From Salvelinus alpinus (taxonomy: Eukaryota; Chordata; Actinopteri; Salmoniformes; Salmonidae), in assembly GCF_045679555.1 (NCBI RefSeq), contig NC_092092.1:17436969-17500968 (forward strand): 64,000 nt of DNA. The letters are read 5' to 3'. The notes beneath the pieces are model-generated. The model saw nothing but the letters and a program-made list of their open reading frames with translations. It was not told the DNA's origin and made no database searches. A program made the translations under genes and the position numbers. Of the stretch, positions 24,862 to 36,032 are shown piece by piece (the stretch's first letter is position 1; each line of letters begins with the position of its first letter).

Positions 24862-26101
24862 CGGTGCCTTCGGTAAGTATTCAGACGCCTGGACTTTCTC
24901 TACATTTTGTTACATTACAGCCTTATTCTAAAATGGATTAAATAAAAACAATTCCAAATCTACACACAATACTCCATAATGACAAAGCAAAAACAGGTTT
25001 TTAGAATATTTAGCACATTTATTGAAAATGTATTGAAAATAAAAAATAGAAATACCTTATTTACATAAGTATTCAGACCCTTTGCTATGAGACTCCAAAT
25101 TGAGCTCAGGTGCCTCCTGTTTCCATTGATCATCCTTGAGATGTTTCTACAACTTTATTGGAGTCCACCTGTGGTAAATTCAATTGATTGGACATGGTTT
25201 GGAGAGGCACACACCTGTCTATATAAGGCCCCACAGTTGACAGTGCATGTCAGAGTAAAAACCAAGCCATGAGGTCGGATAAATTGTTCGTAGAATTAGA
25301 GACAGTATTGTGTCGAGGCACAGATCTGGGTAAGGGTACAAAAAAATTCTGCAGCATTGAAGGTCCCCAAGATCACAGTGGCCCGGCCAAACTGAGCAAT
25401 AGGGGGAGGAGGGCCTTGGTCAGGGGAGTGACCAAGAACCCAATGGTCACTCTGACAGAGCTCTAAAGTTCCTCTTTGGAAATGGGAGAACCTTCCAGAA
25501 GGACAACCATCTCTGCAGCACTCCACCAACCAGGCCTTTATGGTAGAGTGGCCAGACAGAAGCCACTCCTCAGTAAAAGGCATATGACAGCCCGCTTGAA
25601 GTTTGCCAAAAGGCACTTAAAGACTCTCAGACAATGAGAAACAAGATTCTGTGGTCTGATAAAATAAAGATTGAACTCTTTGGCCTGAATGCCAAGTGTC
25701 ACGTCTGGAGGAAACCTGTCACCATCCCTACGGTGAAGCATGGTGGTGGCAGCATCATGCTGTGGGGATGTTTTTCAGCGGCAGGGACTGGGAGACTAAT
25801 CAGGATTGAGGGAAAGATGAACGGAGCAAAGTACAGAGAGATCCTTGATGAAAACCTGCTCCAGAGCGCTCAGGACCTCAGACTGGGGTGAAGGTTCACC
25901 TTCCAACAGGACAACGACCCTAAGCACACAGCCAAGACAACACAGGAGTGGCTTCGGGACAAGTCTCTGAATATCCTGGACTTGAACCCGATCGAACATC
26001 TCTGGAGAGACCTGAAAATAGCTGTGAAGTGACGCTCCCAATCCAACCTGACAGAGCTTGAGAGGATCTGCAGAGAAGAATGGGAGAAACTCCCCAAGTA
26101 A
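24862..26101 (+). mobile_element. Tc1-like transposon, right end missing
   Basis: The left end GCGGTGCCTTCGGTAAGTAT at 24862 is of the same family as 5104-6550 and is followed by the inner ITR (TTTGTTACATTACAG). The transposase is on plus. The copy stops after GAAACTCCCCAAGTA at 26101, where the last part of the gene and the right ITR should follow, so it is immobile. Confidence 0.9.
25269..26101 (+). pseudogene. Tc1 transposase pseudogene
   Basis: A degraded but nearly collinear copy starts near ATGAGGTCGG at 25269. The helix-turn-helix remnant AKLSNRGRRALVRGVTKNPM is read at 25386-25445. The catalytic region begins [15 protein letters not shown] (first Asp near 25658), then [20 protein letters not shown] stop at 25889 precedes [19 protein letters not shown] (second Asp near 25911) and [13 protein letters not shown] (Glu near 25996). 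All three catalytic acids are still encoded, but stops and shifts separate them. The C-terminus is cut at 26101. Confidence 0.88.
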
Positions 26102-26922
26102 AGGTTGATCGAACGGCTTTCAATGGACCATTGAATCAACGGCTATCACATGCTTGTTTGCCATTCCGATGGACATTTAGATCAACTAATAGTGACTTTG
26201 CAGCTGCCCTTTCAATTTGCCCTCCCTACTAATAGGTGGGTAAACCGTATCACACAGTAAAAAGATGGGTAGGTGTGGCTACATGAGTTTAGAAGTGCAC
26301 AACCTCTATATCTCTATATATATCACGGATTTCAACCATACAAAATCTGACACAAGATCACTGGGCAACTTCATTCCACCCAGAGAGCAACAGCTCAGAG
26401 TCAAGTCAAATTGGAGAGTCCATCATCACAATCTCGGTTCTAGATTGGGTGCCAGGCTCACTGTCATGCCAAACTAACTCCCCATGTGAGATAGACCTAT
26501 ATAAAACAGCATCACTCATCTCTCCAAACATAGGCCCGTGTTGTGATACATCTAATGAATCAAATCGTACTGGTGTCAGTGACATTGATTTCAACTGAAA
26601 ATAGTCTGCTGCTCGTCAAACAGACACCTGCTGTATGACTAACGGACTGAGCCAAGACCGTCAACACTGTCATAGCCTATGGTAATTTACGGTATTATCA
26701 TGACCAACAAGCCCCCCGACCCAACGTTGTAAAAAATTCAACAATTCCTAAACGGTAAGCCTATCCAACCAACCACTTACAAATAACTGTTAATAACATG
26801 ATGCTAAAAATGACATAGCCTATTGGCTACTACCTCCTCAGACCCATGGCTGTATATTCTAGTAGATATTATAGGCTAATTAATCAATTGGACTACCATC
26901 TGAAACTTTCACTCTCACTCAC
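26102..26922. other. No gene recognised; could be intron
   Basis: Unique-looking DNA. If the CpG-rich segment next to it is a first exon on the minus strand, this would be the start of its first intron. Confidence 0.4.
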
Positions 26923-27310
26923 CTTCTTCCTCCGGTAACGTTAACTTGCCTCCTCGCACAATCGACAGCACCGGTCCCGGACGCTTATCATCCGCCGGGC
27001 AGTCTACTCAATTATGTTCGCTAAATCATCCGTCCAACTTGAATAAACAGTCCTCCCGTTGTCCTGTCAATGTGCTCTCGCCGCCGGTGAAACCTCAAAC
27101 GTGAGTGTTGCTATGGGTAGCCTATATTTTCACTGGTTCCATGCGCTCTGGTTGTCGTTCAGTTGCGCGGTTTGATGTTATTCTCCTTTCAAGCGTGCTC
27201 TTTCGCTCAGTAGGGAACAGGCAAAACGCTCTGTTGATATCATTCACCGGGTAACGGGAAGTGGGAGCTCGAGCTAATAGGCTACAGTACAGTGCACCCA
27301 CACGCGCAGG
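26923..27310 (-). promoter_or_regulatory. CpG-rich segment, possible promoter and non-coding first exon
   Basis: About 28 CpG lie in 390 bp, far denser than its surroundings. On the minus strand the segment ends in a strong splice-donor pattern, GAAG|GTGAGTGAG, at 26923/26922. The proposed exon (about 27110-26923) has only tiny ATG frames, as in a 5' UTR. No downstream coding exon is recognised to the left within the window. A CpG-rich repeat with a chance donor is the alternative. Confidence 0.4.
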
Positions 27311-27339
27311 TATCATCTTACATAAAGTGCTCTTCTGAA

Positions 27340-27363
27340 AGAGAGACAGAGAGAGAGAGAGAC

Positions 27364-27433
<70 letters not shown>
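27340..27433. repeat. (GA)n microsatellite
   Basis: GA run with CA/AA interruptions in the first 40 bp. A second, looser GA-rich patch lies at 27690-27800. Confidence 0.95.
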
Positions 27434-27436
<3 letters not shown>

Positions 27437-28150
27437 TATGAAGTGTCACGCCACAGAATGCGCAATGGCAAGCTCTGACACCCCAAGAGTAAAAATGTTT
27501 ATATTTATCTAACTACCTACCTATCTGTCAACCTGCATAAAGCTTCAATAAACGTTGGTCATAAATAATGAATTACATTGAAATAAAGCTGCTTATATGT
27601 TGAAAAGTGTTATTAATTTTTATGCTGTTAATATGAGCTCTGTGTCTGTCAAACTTGTTTCCATTTGTCCGTGCTCAGGGCACCTTGAGACAGAGAGAGA
27701 GAGACAGAGCGAGAGAGAGATAAACAACGGGGCAGAGAGAAAGAGCTGGAGTGAAAGAGAGCATAAGAGAGAGAAAGAGAGAAAGAGAGACGGTGGGGGG
27801 TTGGATGGGGTGAATTCTAAAATATAATTTCTAAGCAATTTACATGTGCAATGCCTAATGTGTATCCTCATTGTATTATCAGCCAAATGTAGGCTTATAG
27901 GTACATGCAGTGATGATTTTCTAATTTAGAAAAAAATAAGGATTCTTGGTCAAAAAAAGAAAAATGCTGATCCCGGTGACTCTGAATCACAATCAAATAT
28001 AAGAAACATTAAGCACAAATAAATAATTATAGGAGAGGGGTTGGGTTGACTGACAATTATTTTTTTTTCACTGACAGCGAATGTTCACTATGACTTCAGA
28101 AGATGGTGTGAAATTTATACAATTATTCCTCCATGCTTATTTCGCTATTC
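27434..28150. other. No gene recognised
   Basis: AT-rich DNA with a GA-rich patch (27690-27800). No coding signal. Confidence 0.45.
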
Positions 28151-28375
28151 CTCGGGCTCCCGAGTGGAGCAGCGGTGTGAAGCACTACATCTCAGTGCTA
28201 GAGGTGTCATTACAGACACGCTGGTTTGAATCCAGGTTGTATCACAACTGGCTGTGATTGGGAGTCCCATAGGGCAGCGCACAATGGGCCCAGTGATGTC
28301 CGGGATTGGCTGGTGTAGGCCGTCATTGTAAATAAGGAATTTGTTCTTAACTGACTTGCCTAGTTATTAAACATA
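28151..28375 (+). mobile_element. tRNA-derived SINE (HpaI/SmaI-like)
   Basis: The head GGGCTCCCGAGTGGAGCAGC leads to a B-box-like GGTTTGAATCC. The body is GGGAGTCCCATAGGGCAGCG. The shared tail is TAGGCCGTCATTGTAAATAA and TTGTTCTTAACTGACTTGCC. It is complete from head to tail but diverged. Family naming is from memory. Confidence 0.9.
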
Positions 28376-28535
28376 TATACCTCCCCTGTCATTTCTACTA
28401 AATGTAGCTTGTAGTGATAGATTGCCATGCTGTTTTTATAATTTCTCCATTTTATTATTACATGTCTTTTCAAACAGTATAGATGTGTATTCTGCTCTGA
28501 CAATGGGGGACTGTTACATGCTAATAGATTCTTAG

Positions 28536-29100
28536 AGACGCAGTGACAGCAACCTTCTAGCCCAAACCCTTACCCTTCTAAGAGGAACGCAGTGACAGAA
28601 ACCTACTAACCCAAACCCTTACTCTTCTAAGAGGAACGCAGTGACATAAACCTACTAACCCAAACCCTTACTCTTCTAAGAGGAACGCAGTGACATAAAC
28701 CTACTAACCCAAACCCTTACTCTTCTAAGAGGAACACAGTGACAGAAACCTACTAGCCCAAACCCTTACTCTTCTAAGAGGAACGCAGTGACAGAAACCT
28801 ACTAACCCAAACCCTTACTCTTCTAAGAGGAACGCACTGACATAAACCTACTAACCCAAACCCTTACTCTTCTAAGAGGAACGCAGTGACAGAAACCTAC
28901 TAACCCAAACCCTTACTCTTCTAAGAGGAACGCAGTGACATAAACCTACTAACCCAAACCCTTACTCTTCTAAGAGGAACGCAGTGACATAAACCTTCTA
29001 ACCCAAACCCTTACTCTTCTGAGAGGAACACAGTGACAGAAACCTTCTAGCCCAAACCCTTACTCTTCTAAGAGGAACGCAGTGACAGAAACCTTCTGAG
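28536..29100. repeat. 49-bp minisatellite, about 11 units
   Basis: The period is 49 bp. Each unit carries CCCAAACCCTTACTCTTC, TAAGAGGAACGCAGTGACA and AAACCTACTAA. Units differ at GACAGAAA versus GACATAAA and CTACTAA versus CTTCTAG, and the two variant types alternate irregularly. Confidence 0.95.
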
Positions 29101-29334
29101 AGGAACCCAAACACTTCAAAACATAGACAATGCATGTAGAATAACACACACGAACAAGAACACACTAGCAAGGACGGACACACAATCACACACAGACGCA
29201 GAGAAGCACACACGCACACGCACACTTGACAATGACAATGACAATGCACAGAGATGAGATAGAGGACAATTTATCAAACCACCAGCCAAGGCAGACTGGA
29301 CGTCTGGAGCCAATACTGGTCTGGAGAAAGAAAG

Positions 29335-29715
29335 GAAGAGGGAGCAAAAAAGGGAGAGAGAGAGAGAGTGAGAGGGAAAAGGTATAGAGAGAAAGAGAGA
29401 GAGCGAGAGTGGGGGGGAGGGAGAGAGAGAGAGAGAGGGAGAGGGAAGAAAGGAGGATGAGAGAGAGAGGGAGGAAAGGAGGGAGAGAGAGAGGGAAAGG
29501 GATAGAGAGGAGAGAGAGAGAGGGAGGAAAGGAGGGAGAGAGAGAGAGGGAAAGGGATAGAGAGGAGAGAGAGAGAGGGAAAGGAGGGAGAGAGAGAGAG
29601 GGAAAGGGATAGAGAGGAGAGAGAGAGAGGGAAAGGGATAGAGAGGAGAGAGAGAGAGGGAAAGGGATAGAGGAGAGAGAGAGAGGGAAAGGGATAGAGA
29701 GGAGAGAGAGAGAGC
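29335..29715. repeat. Complex GA-rich array
   Basis: GA microsatellite with a higher-order unit of about 30-45 bp built from GAGGGAAAGGGATAGAGAGG and GAGGGAGGAAAGGAGGGAG. Ser/Leu- or Arg/Glu-rich frames across it are repeat artefacts. Confidence 0.92.
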
Positions 29716-29850
29716 TTGAGAGATGGAGAGAGAAAGTCTCGGTGCTACAGTAAGTGTCATCCGTGAAGAAAACAGACAAGCTTAAGGGGCTTGGCTGCTG
29801 TGTGTGAGTGGTGAGTGTGTGTGTATATGTGTGTGTATGCGTGCGTGCGT

Positions 29851-30020
29851 TTGGTTTAACTATCCTTGTGGGGACCAGAAGTCCTCACAAACATAGTATA
29901 ACAAGGAAAAGTCATTTCACCAGTCCGCACAAGGAAAAAAACTATTTTAGGCTTAGATGTTAGGTTTAGGGAAAGGGTTAGAATTAGGGTTAGGGGTTAG
30001 TTTTAGGTACAGGAGTTAGA
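29851..30020. repeat. Dispersed GTGGGGACC repeat, copy 2 (inverted)
   Basis: Starts TTTAACTATCCTTGTGGGGA next to a TG run (29810-29847) and contains GTTAGGTTTAGGG and TTAGGGTTAGGGGTTAG, the inverse of the CCCTAA-like tract in copy 1 (3751-3971). It ends where another repeat begins. Confidence 0.65.
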
Positions 30021-30206
30021 GGTTAATGTTATGTGGGGGTTGATAAAAAAATGTGTTAGCGCAAATCAAGTCTGACATTTTGGAGTAGAAATTACAAACT
30101 TTAGAAGCCTTTTTAAAACTCAAATACACTACAAGTTTGCATTTCCTTCTGTGCGGGAAAAGTATTAGCAACAAAAGAGTGATCAAATTAAGATCCTACA
30201 TCTCTA
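30021..30206. mobile_element. MITE fragment (right part), same family as 58385
   Basis: GCAAATCAAGTCTGACATTT through TGATCAAATTAAGATCCTACATCT is the right end of a MITE whose TIR is also seen at both ends of 58385-58644. The left end is missing. Confidence 0.6.
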
Positions 30207-30324
30207 TACAGTATCAACATAACAAGTGCCAGCAAATTTCATTCCAGCTGAAGCTGTGAATGACGCACAAATACTGGGGGGCATTTGCATTGTGACGTGA
30301 TTCTGTGAATTCAGAAGCTAAAAG

Positions 30325-30692
30325 CTTTCTCTGACACTGTGTTATCAGACTGTGTGTGTGCCTATAGGTGCTTTCTCTGACACTGTGTTATCAGACTGTG
30401 TGTGTGCCTATAGGTGCTTTCTCTGACACTGTGTTATCAGACTGTGTGTGTGCCTATAGGTGCTTTCTCTGACACTGTGTTATCAGACTGTGTGTGTGCC
30501 TATAGGTGCTTTCTCTGACACTGTGTTATCAGACTGTGTGTGTGCCTATAGGTGCTTTCTCTGACACTGTGTTATCAGACTGTGTGTGTGCCTATAGGTG
30601 CTTTCTCTGACACTGTGTTATCAGACTGTGTGTGTGCCTATAGGTGCTTTCTCTGACACTGTGTTATCAGACTGTGTGTGTGCCTATAGGTG
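30325..30692. repeat. 46-bp minisatellite, eight near-identical units
   Basis: Units begin at 30325, 30371, 30417, 30463, 30509, 30555, 30601 and 30647. Each reads CTTTCTCTGACACTGTGTTA, TCAGACTGTGTGTGTGCC and TATAGGTG. I see no internal differences between units except at the outer edges, so the expansion is recent or kept uniform by unequal exchange. Confidence 0.97.
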
Positions 30693-30793
30693 TCCCCCAC
30701 TGTTACGCTCCTGATTAATGGCTTACAATTAACCTTTCTAAGTTTTGTCCTAGAGAGAGAAAGACAGAAACAGATAGAAACCAAGAGAGTGAG

Positions 30794-31271
30794 TGTCACG
30801 ATGTATAATGATTGGAGACAGGCGCAGGAATACGAAATAGTTTTTATTTCTCTACCCAAAATAGAGTACTTCATGAACATGACAGGGGACGAAGCCCAAA
30901 ACAAACACATATATATATATATATAACACAGGGCTGTAACCCAAACAAAAAGCGAGGTGTAAACCTCTAATAAATTCACGGGACGAGACCCGTAATAATA
31001 AGTGCACACTAACAAGGTAACACGAAAGCTGATACAACAGAGCACAGGTACTCACAAGACCAACGGACATGGAACAAAAATCAACAAGGACAATGGGGAA
31101 CAGAGGCCACATATATACACATACTAATCAGGGGGAATGGTGTGCGTAATGAGATTAGACAGTCCGGGGTTGCTGGTGATGATCCAGTTCAGTGACGCCT
31201 AGAAGGCCGGTGACGTAGACCTCTCCAGCTGGTGAACGGAATGAGCAGCAGTACCGGGGGAATCCGTGATG
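30794..31271 (-). mobile_element. Solo LTR (about 478 bp)
   Basis: The plus-strand start TGTCACGATG and end AATCCGTGATG are nearly inverse, with two changes at the right end. A 5-bp GTGAG duplication flanks it (30789-30793 and 31272-31276). On the minus strand there is a TATATATA stretch (30908-30925 on plus) and an AATAAAAA signal (30838-30846), as in an LTR with promoter and polyadenylation. No internal retroelement sequence is seen on either side, so the copy is a recombination remnant. Confidence 0.75.
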
Positions 31272-31276
31272 GTGAG

Positions 31277-31675
31277 AGATGGGGAGAGATGGAGAGAGAG
31301 CGAGAGAGAATGAGAGAGCGAGATGGAGAGAGAAAGAGGGAGTGATTTAAGGAGATAGTTAAATTTGCTGTTTCCTATCAAACACAGATCGATGTTCATT
31401 TCCAGAGCTTTACAATGTTTACAAGTCACAATCAATGCACTTTTGTCTGGAAGGAGGCCAGAGGGAGGAGAGAGCGTGTTTCAGTGTGTAAGTGGGTCAG
31501 TGAGTGAACAGAGACCTTTCGAAGGCTAAAATATCACTTGACCTTGTCTCTATATAGCTGACCTGAACAACATTGATCTGTTTCAGCGTGTTGTATAAAC
31601 GTATCGTGGTTCTGAGATGAGAGACAGAGAGGCTGTGTCTGAAATCTGTCTTGCATACTACTTTTTAAGACTACA
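31277..31675. other. No gene recognised
   Basis: A GA-rich patch at 31277-31342, then unique-looking DNA. Confidence 0.45.
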
Positions 31676-32657
31676 TACAGTGGCTTGCGAAAGTATTCAC
31701 CCCTCTTGGCATTTGTCCTATTTTGTTGCCTTACAACTTGGAAATAAAAGATATTTTTTTGGGGGGGTTGTATCATTTGATTTACACAACATGCCTACCA
31801 CTTTGAAGATGCTAAATATTTGTTTATTGTGAAACAAACTAGAAATAAAAAAACAAAACAAAACTTGAGCGTGCATAACTATTCACCCCCCCAAAGTCAA
31901 TACTTTGTTGAGCCACCTTTTGCTGCAATTACAGCTGCAAGTCTCTTCGGTACATCTCTATAATACTCCAATCTCCGCTGTGGAGCTTTGCAGCTCCTTC
32001 AGGGTTATCTTTGGTCTCTTTGTTGCCTCTCTGATTAATGCCCTCCTTGCCTGGTCTGTGAGTTTTGGTGGGCAGCCCTCTCTTGGCAGGTTTGTTGTGG
32101 TGCCATATTCTTTCCATTTTTTAATCATGGATTTAATGGTGCTCCGTGGGATGTTCAAAGTTTCTGATATTTTTTTATAACCCAACCCTGATCTGTACTT
32201 CTACCCAACTTTGTCCCTGACCTGTTTGGAGAGCTCCTTGCCGCTTGCTTGGTGGTGCCACTTGCTTGGTGGTGCCACTTGCTTGGTGGTGCCACTTGCT
32301 TAGTGGTGCCACTTGCTTGGTGGTGTTGCAGACTCTGGGGCCTTTCAGAACATGTGTATATATACTCAGATCATGTGACACTTAGATTGCACACAGGTGA
32401 ACTTTATTCAACTATGTGACTTCTGAAGGTAATTGGTTGCACCAGATCTTTTTTAGGGGCTTCATAGTCAGGGGGTGAATACATATGCACGTACCACTTT
32501 TCAGTTGTACATTTTTTACAAGTTATTTTTAAAATTTCACTTCACCAATTTGGACTATTTTGTGTATGTCCATTACATGAAATCCAAATCCAAATTAAAT
32601 TACAGGAACCAAATAGGAAAAACGCCAGGAGGATGAATACTTTTGCAAGGCACTGTA
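31676..32657 (-). mobile_element. Tc1-like transposon, internally deleted (third family)
   Basis: TA CAGTGGCTTGCGAAAGTATT at 31676 and ATACTTTTGCAAGGCACTG TA at 32637-32657 are inverted ends flanked by TA. About 980 bp remain. Only the DNA-binding half of the transposase survives (31958-32185, minus). A 17-bp tandem repeat (CTTGCTTGGTGGTGCCA, five units, 32243-32325) has expanded inside it. Confidence 0.93.
31958..32185 (-). pseudogene. Tc1 transposase DNA-binding fragment
   Basis: Reads GYKKISETLNIPRSTIKSMI, then REGCPPKLTDQARRALIREA, the paired-like helix-turn-helix domain with its linker. The catalytic DDE domain is absent through an internal deletion of the element. Such fragments keep ITR-binding potential but no cleavage activity. 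Confidence 0.85.
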
Positions 32658-32920
32658 CTGTGTACTAACCGTGCAGCATACTATTTAGAACATACTATTA
32701 AGTAGAAATGTTGCGCACCTGCATAAGGTAAGTCTGAATACCAAAGACTGAGAAGTGCATAGCAAAGGCATAGATTTACTATGTCTGAATTGGGCCCTTC
32801 AAGCAAAATTGAAAACATCATATTTTTGTATACAGTAAAAGCTTACTATTTACAATGCAAGGTCATGTTTTCGAACACTACCAGAGAGAGGGGAAAAAAG
32901 AGAGAGAGCAAGAAAAGACG

Positions 32921-33160
<240 letters not shown>

Positions 33161-33386
33161 ACAGACAGAGAGTAGCCAATCATCATAGAGTGAGAGGGAG
33201 AGATCCTGCAAGGGATTTATATCCAGTATCAAGTGCACCTTCTCACCAAAGGAGAGGTCTAATGTTAGGTCTGTGTTTGTGCGTGTGTGTGTCCGTCCAT
33301 GTCCTGTTTTTATGAGCAGTGTTTATTGAGAACAGGTGAAGCTAATCCAGAGATACATATTTGATTTCTATAGCATCAGCACATAT

Positions 33387-33540
<154 letters not shown>

Positions 33541-33648
33541 GGGGGCGCAGCAACTGTTGGAATTTACAGCTCTTCATTTATAGTGACCAGTTAACTCAGA
33601 GGGAGGAGAGAAGAGACTAAATCACACTTTCATGTTGCGCCATCATTT

Positions 33649-33770
33649 TGTGCATCTCAAAAGGCAACTTATTCCCTATGTAGTCCATTATTTTTAACCA
33701 GAGACCTATGGGGAATATGAAATAGGGTGTAGGGAATAAGGGGATGATGTATGGGGTGCCATTCGAAGTG
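33649..33770. mobile_element. Palindromic MITE, diverged copy
   Basis: ATTCCCTATGTAGTCCATTA, ACCAGAGACCTATGGGG, then TAGGGTGTAGGGAATAAGG and GGTGCCATTC. These are the same blocks as 38447-38570. Its inverted arms are poorly conserved here. Confidence 0.5.
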
Positions 33771-34017
33771 TCACTTACCAGACTGTTGATCAGAAATGCA
33801 GAGGCTGTGGGAAGAGACCAGCGCCATCTCAACTGTGACTATTTGTCTATGAAACCAGAGAGAGGAGGACAGCATAAAGTTCTTTGCGGACATGTTCACT
33901 TCATTTTAAAGGTTCTTTCAGTAACTTCCATTTTGTCTCCAGAATCTTGAGGCGTTAATACAAACACATTCAGCCAAGAGGCAGACATAAAACTAAGAAA
34001 CGTATCACATGGTTTCA

Positions 34018-34126
34018 TTTAGAGGTCGACCGATTATGATTTTTCAAACCGATAGCGATTATTGGAGGACCAAAAAAAGCCGATACTGATTAATTGGCGG
34101 ATTGTGTGTGTATGTATGTATGTATG

Positions 34127-34193
<67 letters not shown>

Positions 34194-35560
34194 GTAATAA
34201 TGACAATTACAACAATACTGAATGAACACTTTTATTTTAACTTAATATAATACATAAATAAAATTGATTTAGTCTCAAATAAATAATGAAAAGTGTTCAA
34301 TTTGGTTTAAATAAGGCAAAAACAAAGTGTTAGAGAAGAAAGTAAAAGTGCAATATGTGCCATGTAAAAAAGCTAAAGTTTAAGTTCCTTGCTCAGAACA
34401 TGAGAACATATGAAAGCTGGTGGTTCCTTTTAACATGAGTCTTCAATATTCCCAGGTAAGAAGTTTTAGGTAGTATAGGTAGTTATTATAGGAATTATAG
34501 GACTATTTCTCTCTATACCATTTGGATTTCATATACCTTTGACTATTGGATGTTCTAATAGGTACTTTAGTATTGCCAGCCTAATCTCGGGAGTTGATAG
34601 GCTTGAAGTCATAAACAGCGCAATGCTTGAAGCACAGCGAAGAGCTGCTTGCAAACGCAGGAAAGTGCTGTTTGAATGAATGCTTACGAGCCTGCTGCTG
34701 CCTACCATCGCTCAGTCAGACTGCTCAAATCATAGACTTAATTATAATATAATAAACACACAGAAATACGAGCCTTAGGTCATTAATATGGTAAAATCCA
34801 GAAACTATAATTTCGAAAACAAAACGTTAATTCTTTCAGTGAAATACGGAACCGTTCTGTATTTTATCGAACGGGCGGCAACCCTAAGTCTAAATATTGC
34901 TGTTACATTGCACAACATTCAATGGTATGTCACAATTATGTACAATTCTGGCAAATTAATTACGGTCTTTGTTAGGAAGAAATGGTCTTCACATAGTTTG
35001 CAACGAGCCAGGCGGCCCAAACTGCTGCATATACCCTGGCTCTGCTTGCACAGAACTCAAGAGTAGTGACACAATTTCCCTAGTTAAAAGAAATTCATGT
35101 TAGCAGGCAATATTAATTAAGTATGCAGGTTTTAAAAAATGTACTTGAGTATTGATTTTAAGAAGGCATTTACGTTTATGGTTAGGTACATTGGTGCAAC
35201 GACAGAGCTTTTTTCGCAAATGCGCTTGTTAAATCATCACCCGTTTGGTGAAGTAGGCTGGGATTCGATGATAAATGAACAGGCACCGCATTGATTATAT
35301 GCAACGCAGAACAAGCTAGATAAACCAGTAATATCATCAACCATGTGTAGTTAACTAGTGATTATGTTAAGATTGATTGTTTTTTATAAGATAAGTTTAA
35401 TGCTAGCTAGCAACTTACCTTGGCTCCTTGCTGCACTCGCATAATAGGTGGTCAGCCTGCCACGCAGTCTCCACGGGGTGCAATGTGAACAGCCAAAATC
35501 GGCGTCCAAAAATGTCGATTACCGATTGTTATGAAAACTTGAAATCGGCCCTAATTAATC
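34018..35560. mobile_element. hAT-like DNA transposon, non-autonomous, right end cut
   Basis: The left end is TAGAGGTCGACCGATTATGA, followed by AACCGATAGCGATTATTGG. Near the right end AAAATCGGCGTCCAAAAATG and GAAATCGGCCCTAATTAATC are the expected inverted-type counterparts, but the terminal bases are missing. The interior is AT-rich with no transposase. A TATG/TA microsatellite (34104-34190) has grown near the left end. Superfamily is inferred from memory of a common salmonid repeat. Confidence 0.55.
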
Positions 35561-36032
35561 ATGCATTTGTCAACAACCAGCCCCTCAGCACTTTAATTTT
35601 AAAATGAAATTTACAGCCTGAGCTTCCACCCTGAAAGTAATATATAACCCGTTAAAATGAATACATTTGTCATTTAATTAAAAGCTATTTGATATATTTT
35701 GTAACTGATATGGTGTACTGCCAATGTCCAACCAAGTCTCTCTTTAAAATTAATATGCATTATGTACAAGAAAGTTGAAATGACATAGTGTAAATAGTTC
35801 CAACCCTATATCAGCCACCTAGTACTGTGCTAGCACGTTTCATCTGAGACCGTATGTGACCTCTGACCTCTATTTTTAGCAGCTGATTGTAAAGTTGAGT
35901 TACAGCAGTACAGTTTGAGAAGTCAAGCAGAGTTAAGTCTGTCCTGGTTTGTGCCACGATCTACAGTAGCATTAAACATGATCAGTGTTGGGGAGTAGTG
36001 AACTACATTTACATGGTATCCAGGCCCCAACC
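35561..36032. other. No gene recognised
   Basis: AT-rich unique-looking DNA. Confidence 0.45.

Noticed and set aside
28536..29100. CRISPR-like array (49-bp period)
   Set aside because: Whole units repeat; no variable spacers.
29116..29779. Long Ser/Leu-rich frames
   Set aside because: Produced by the GA-rich array read on the minus strand.
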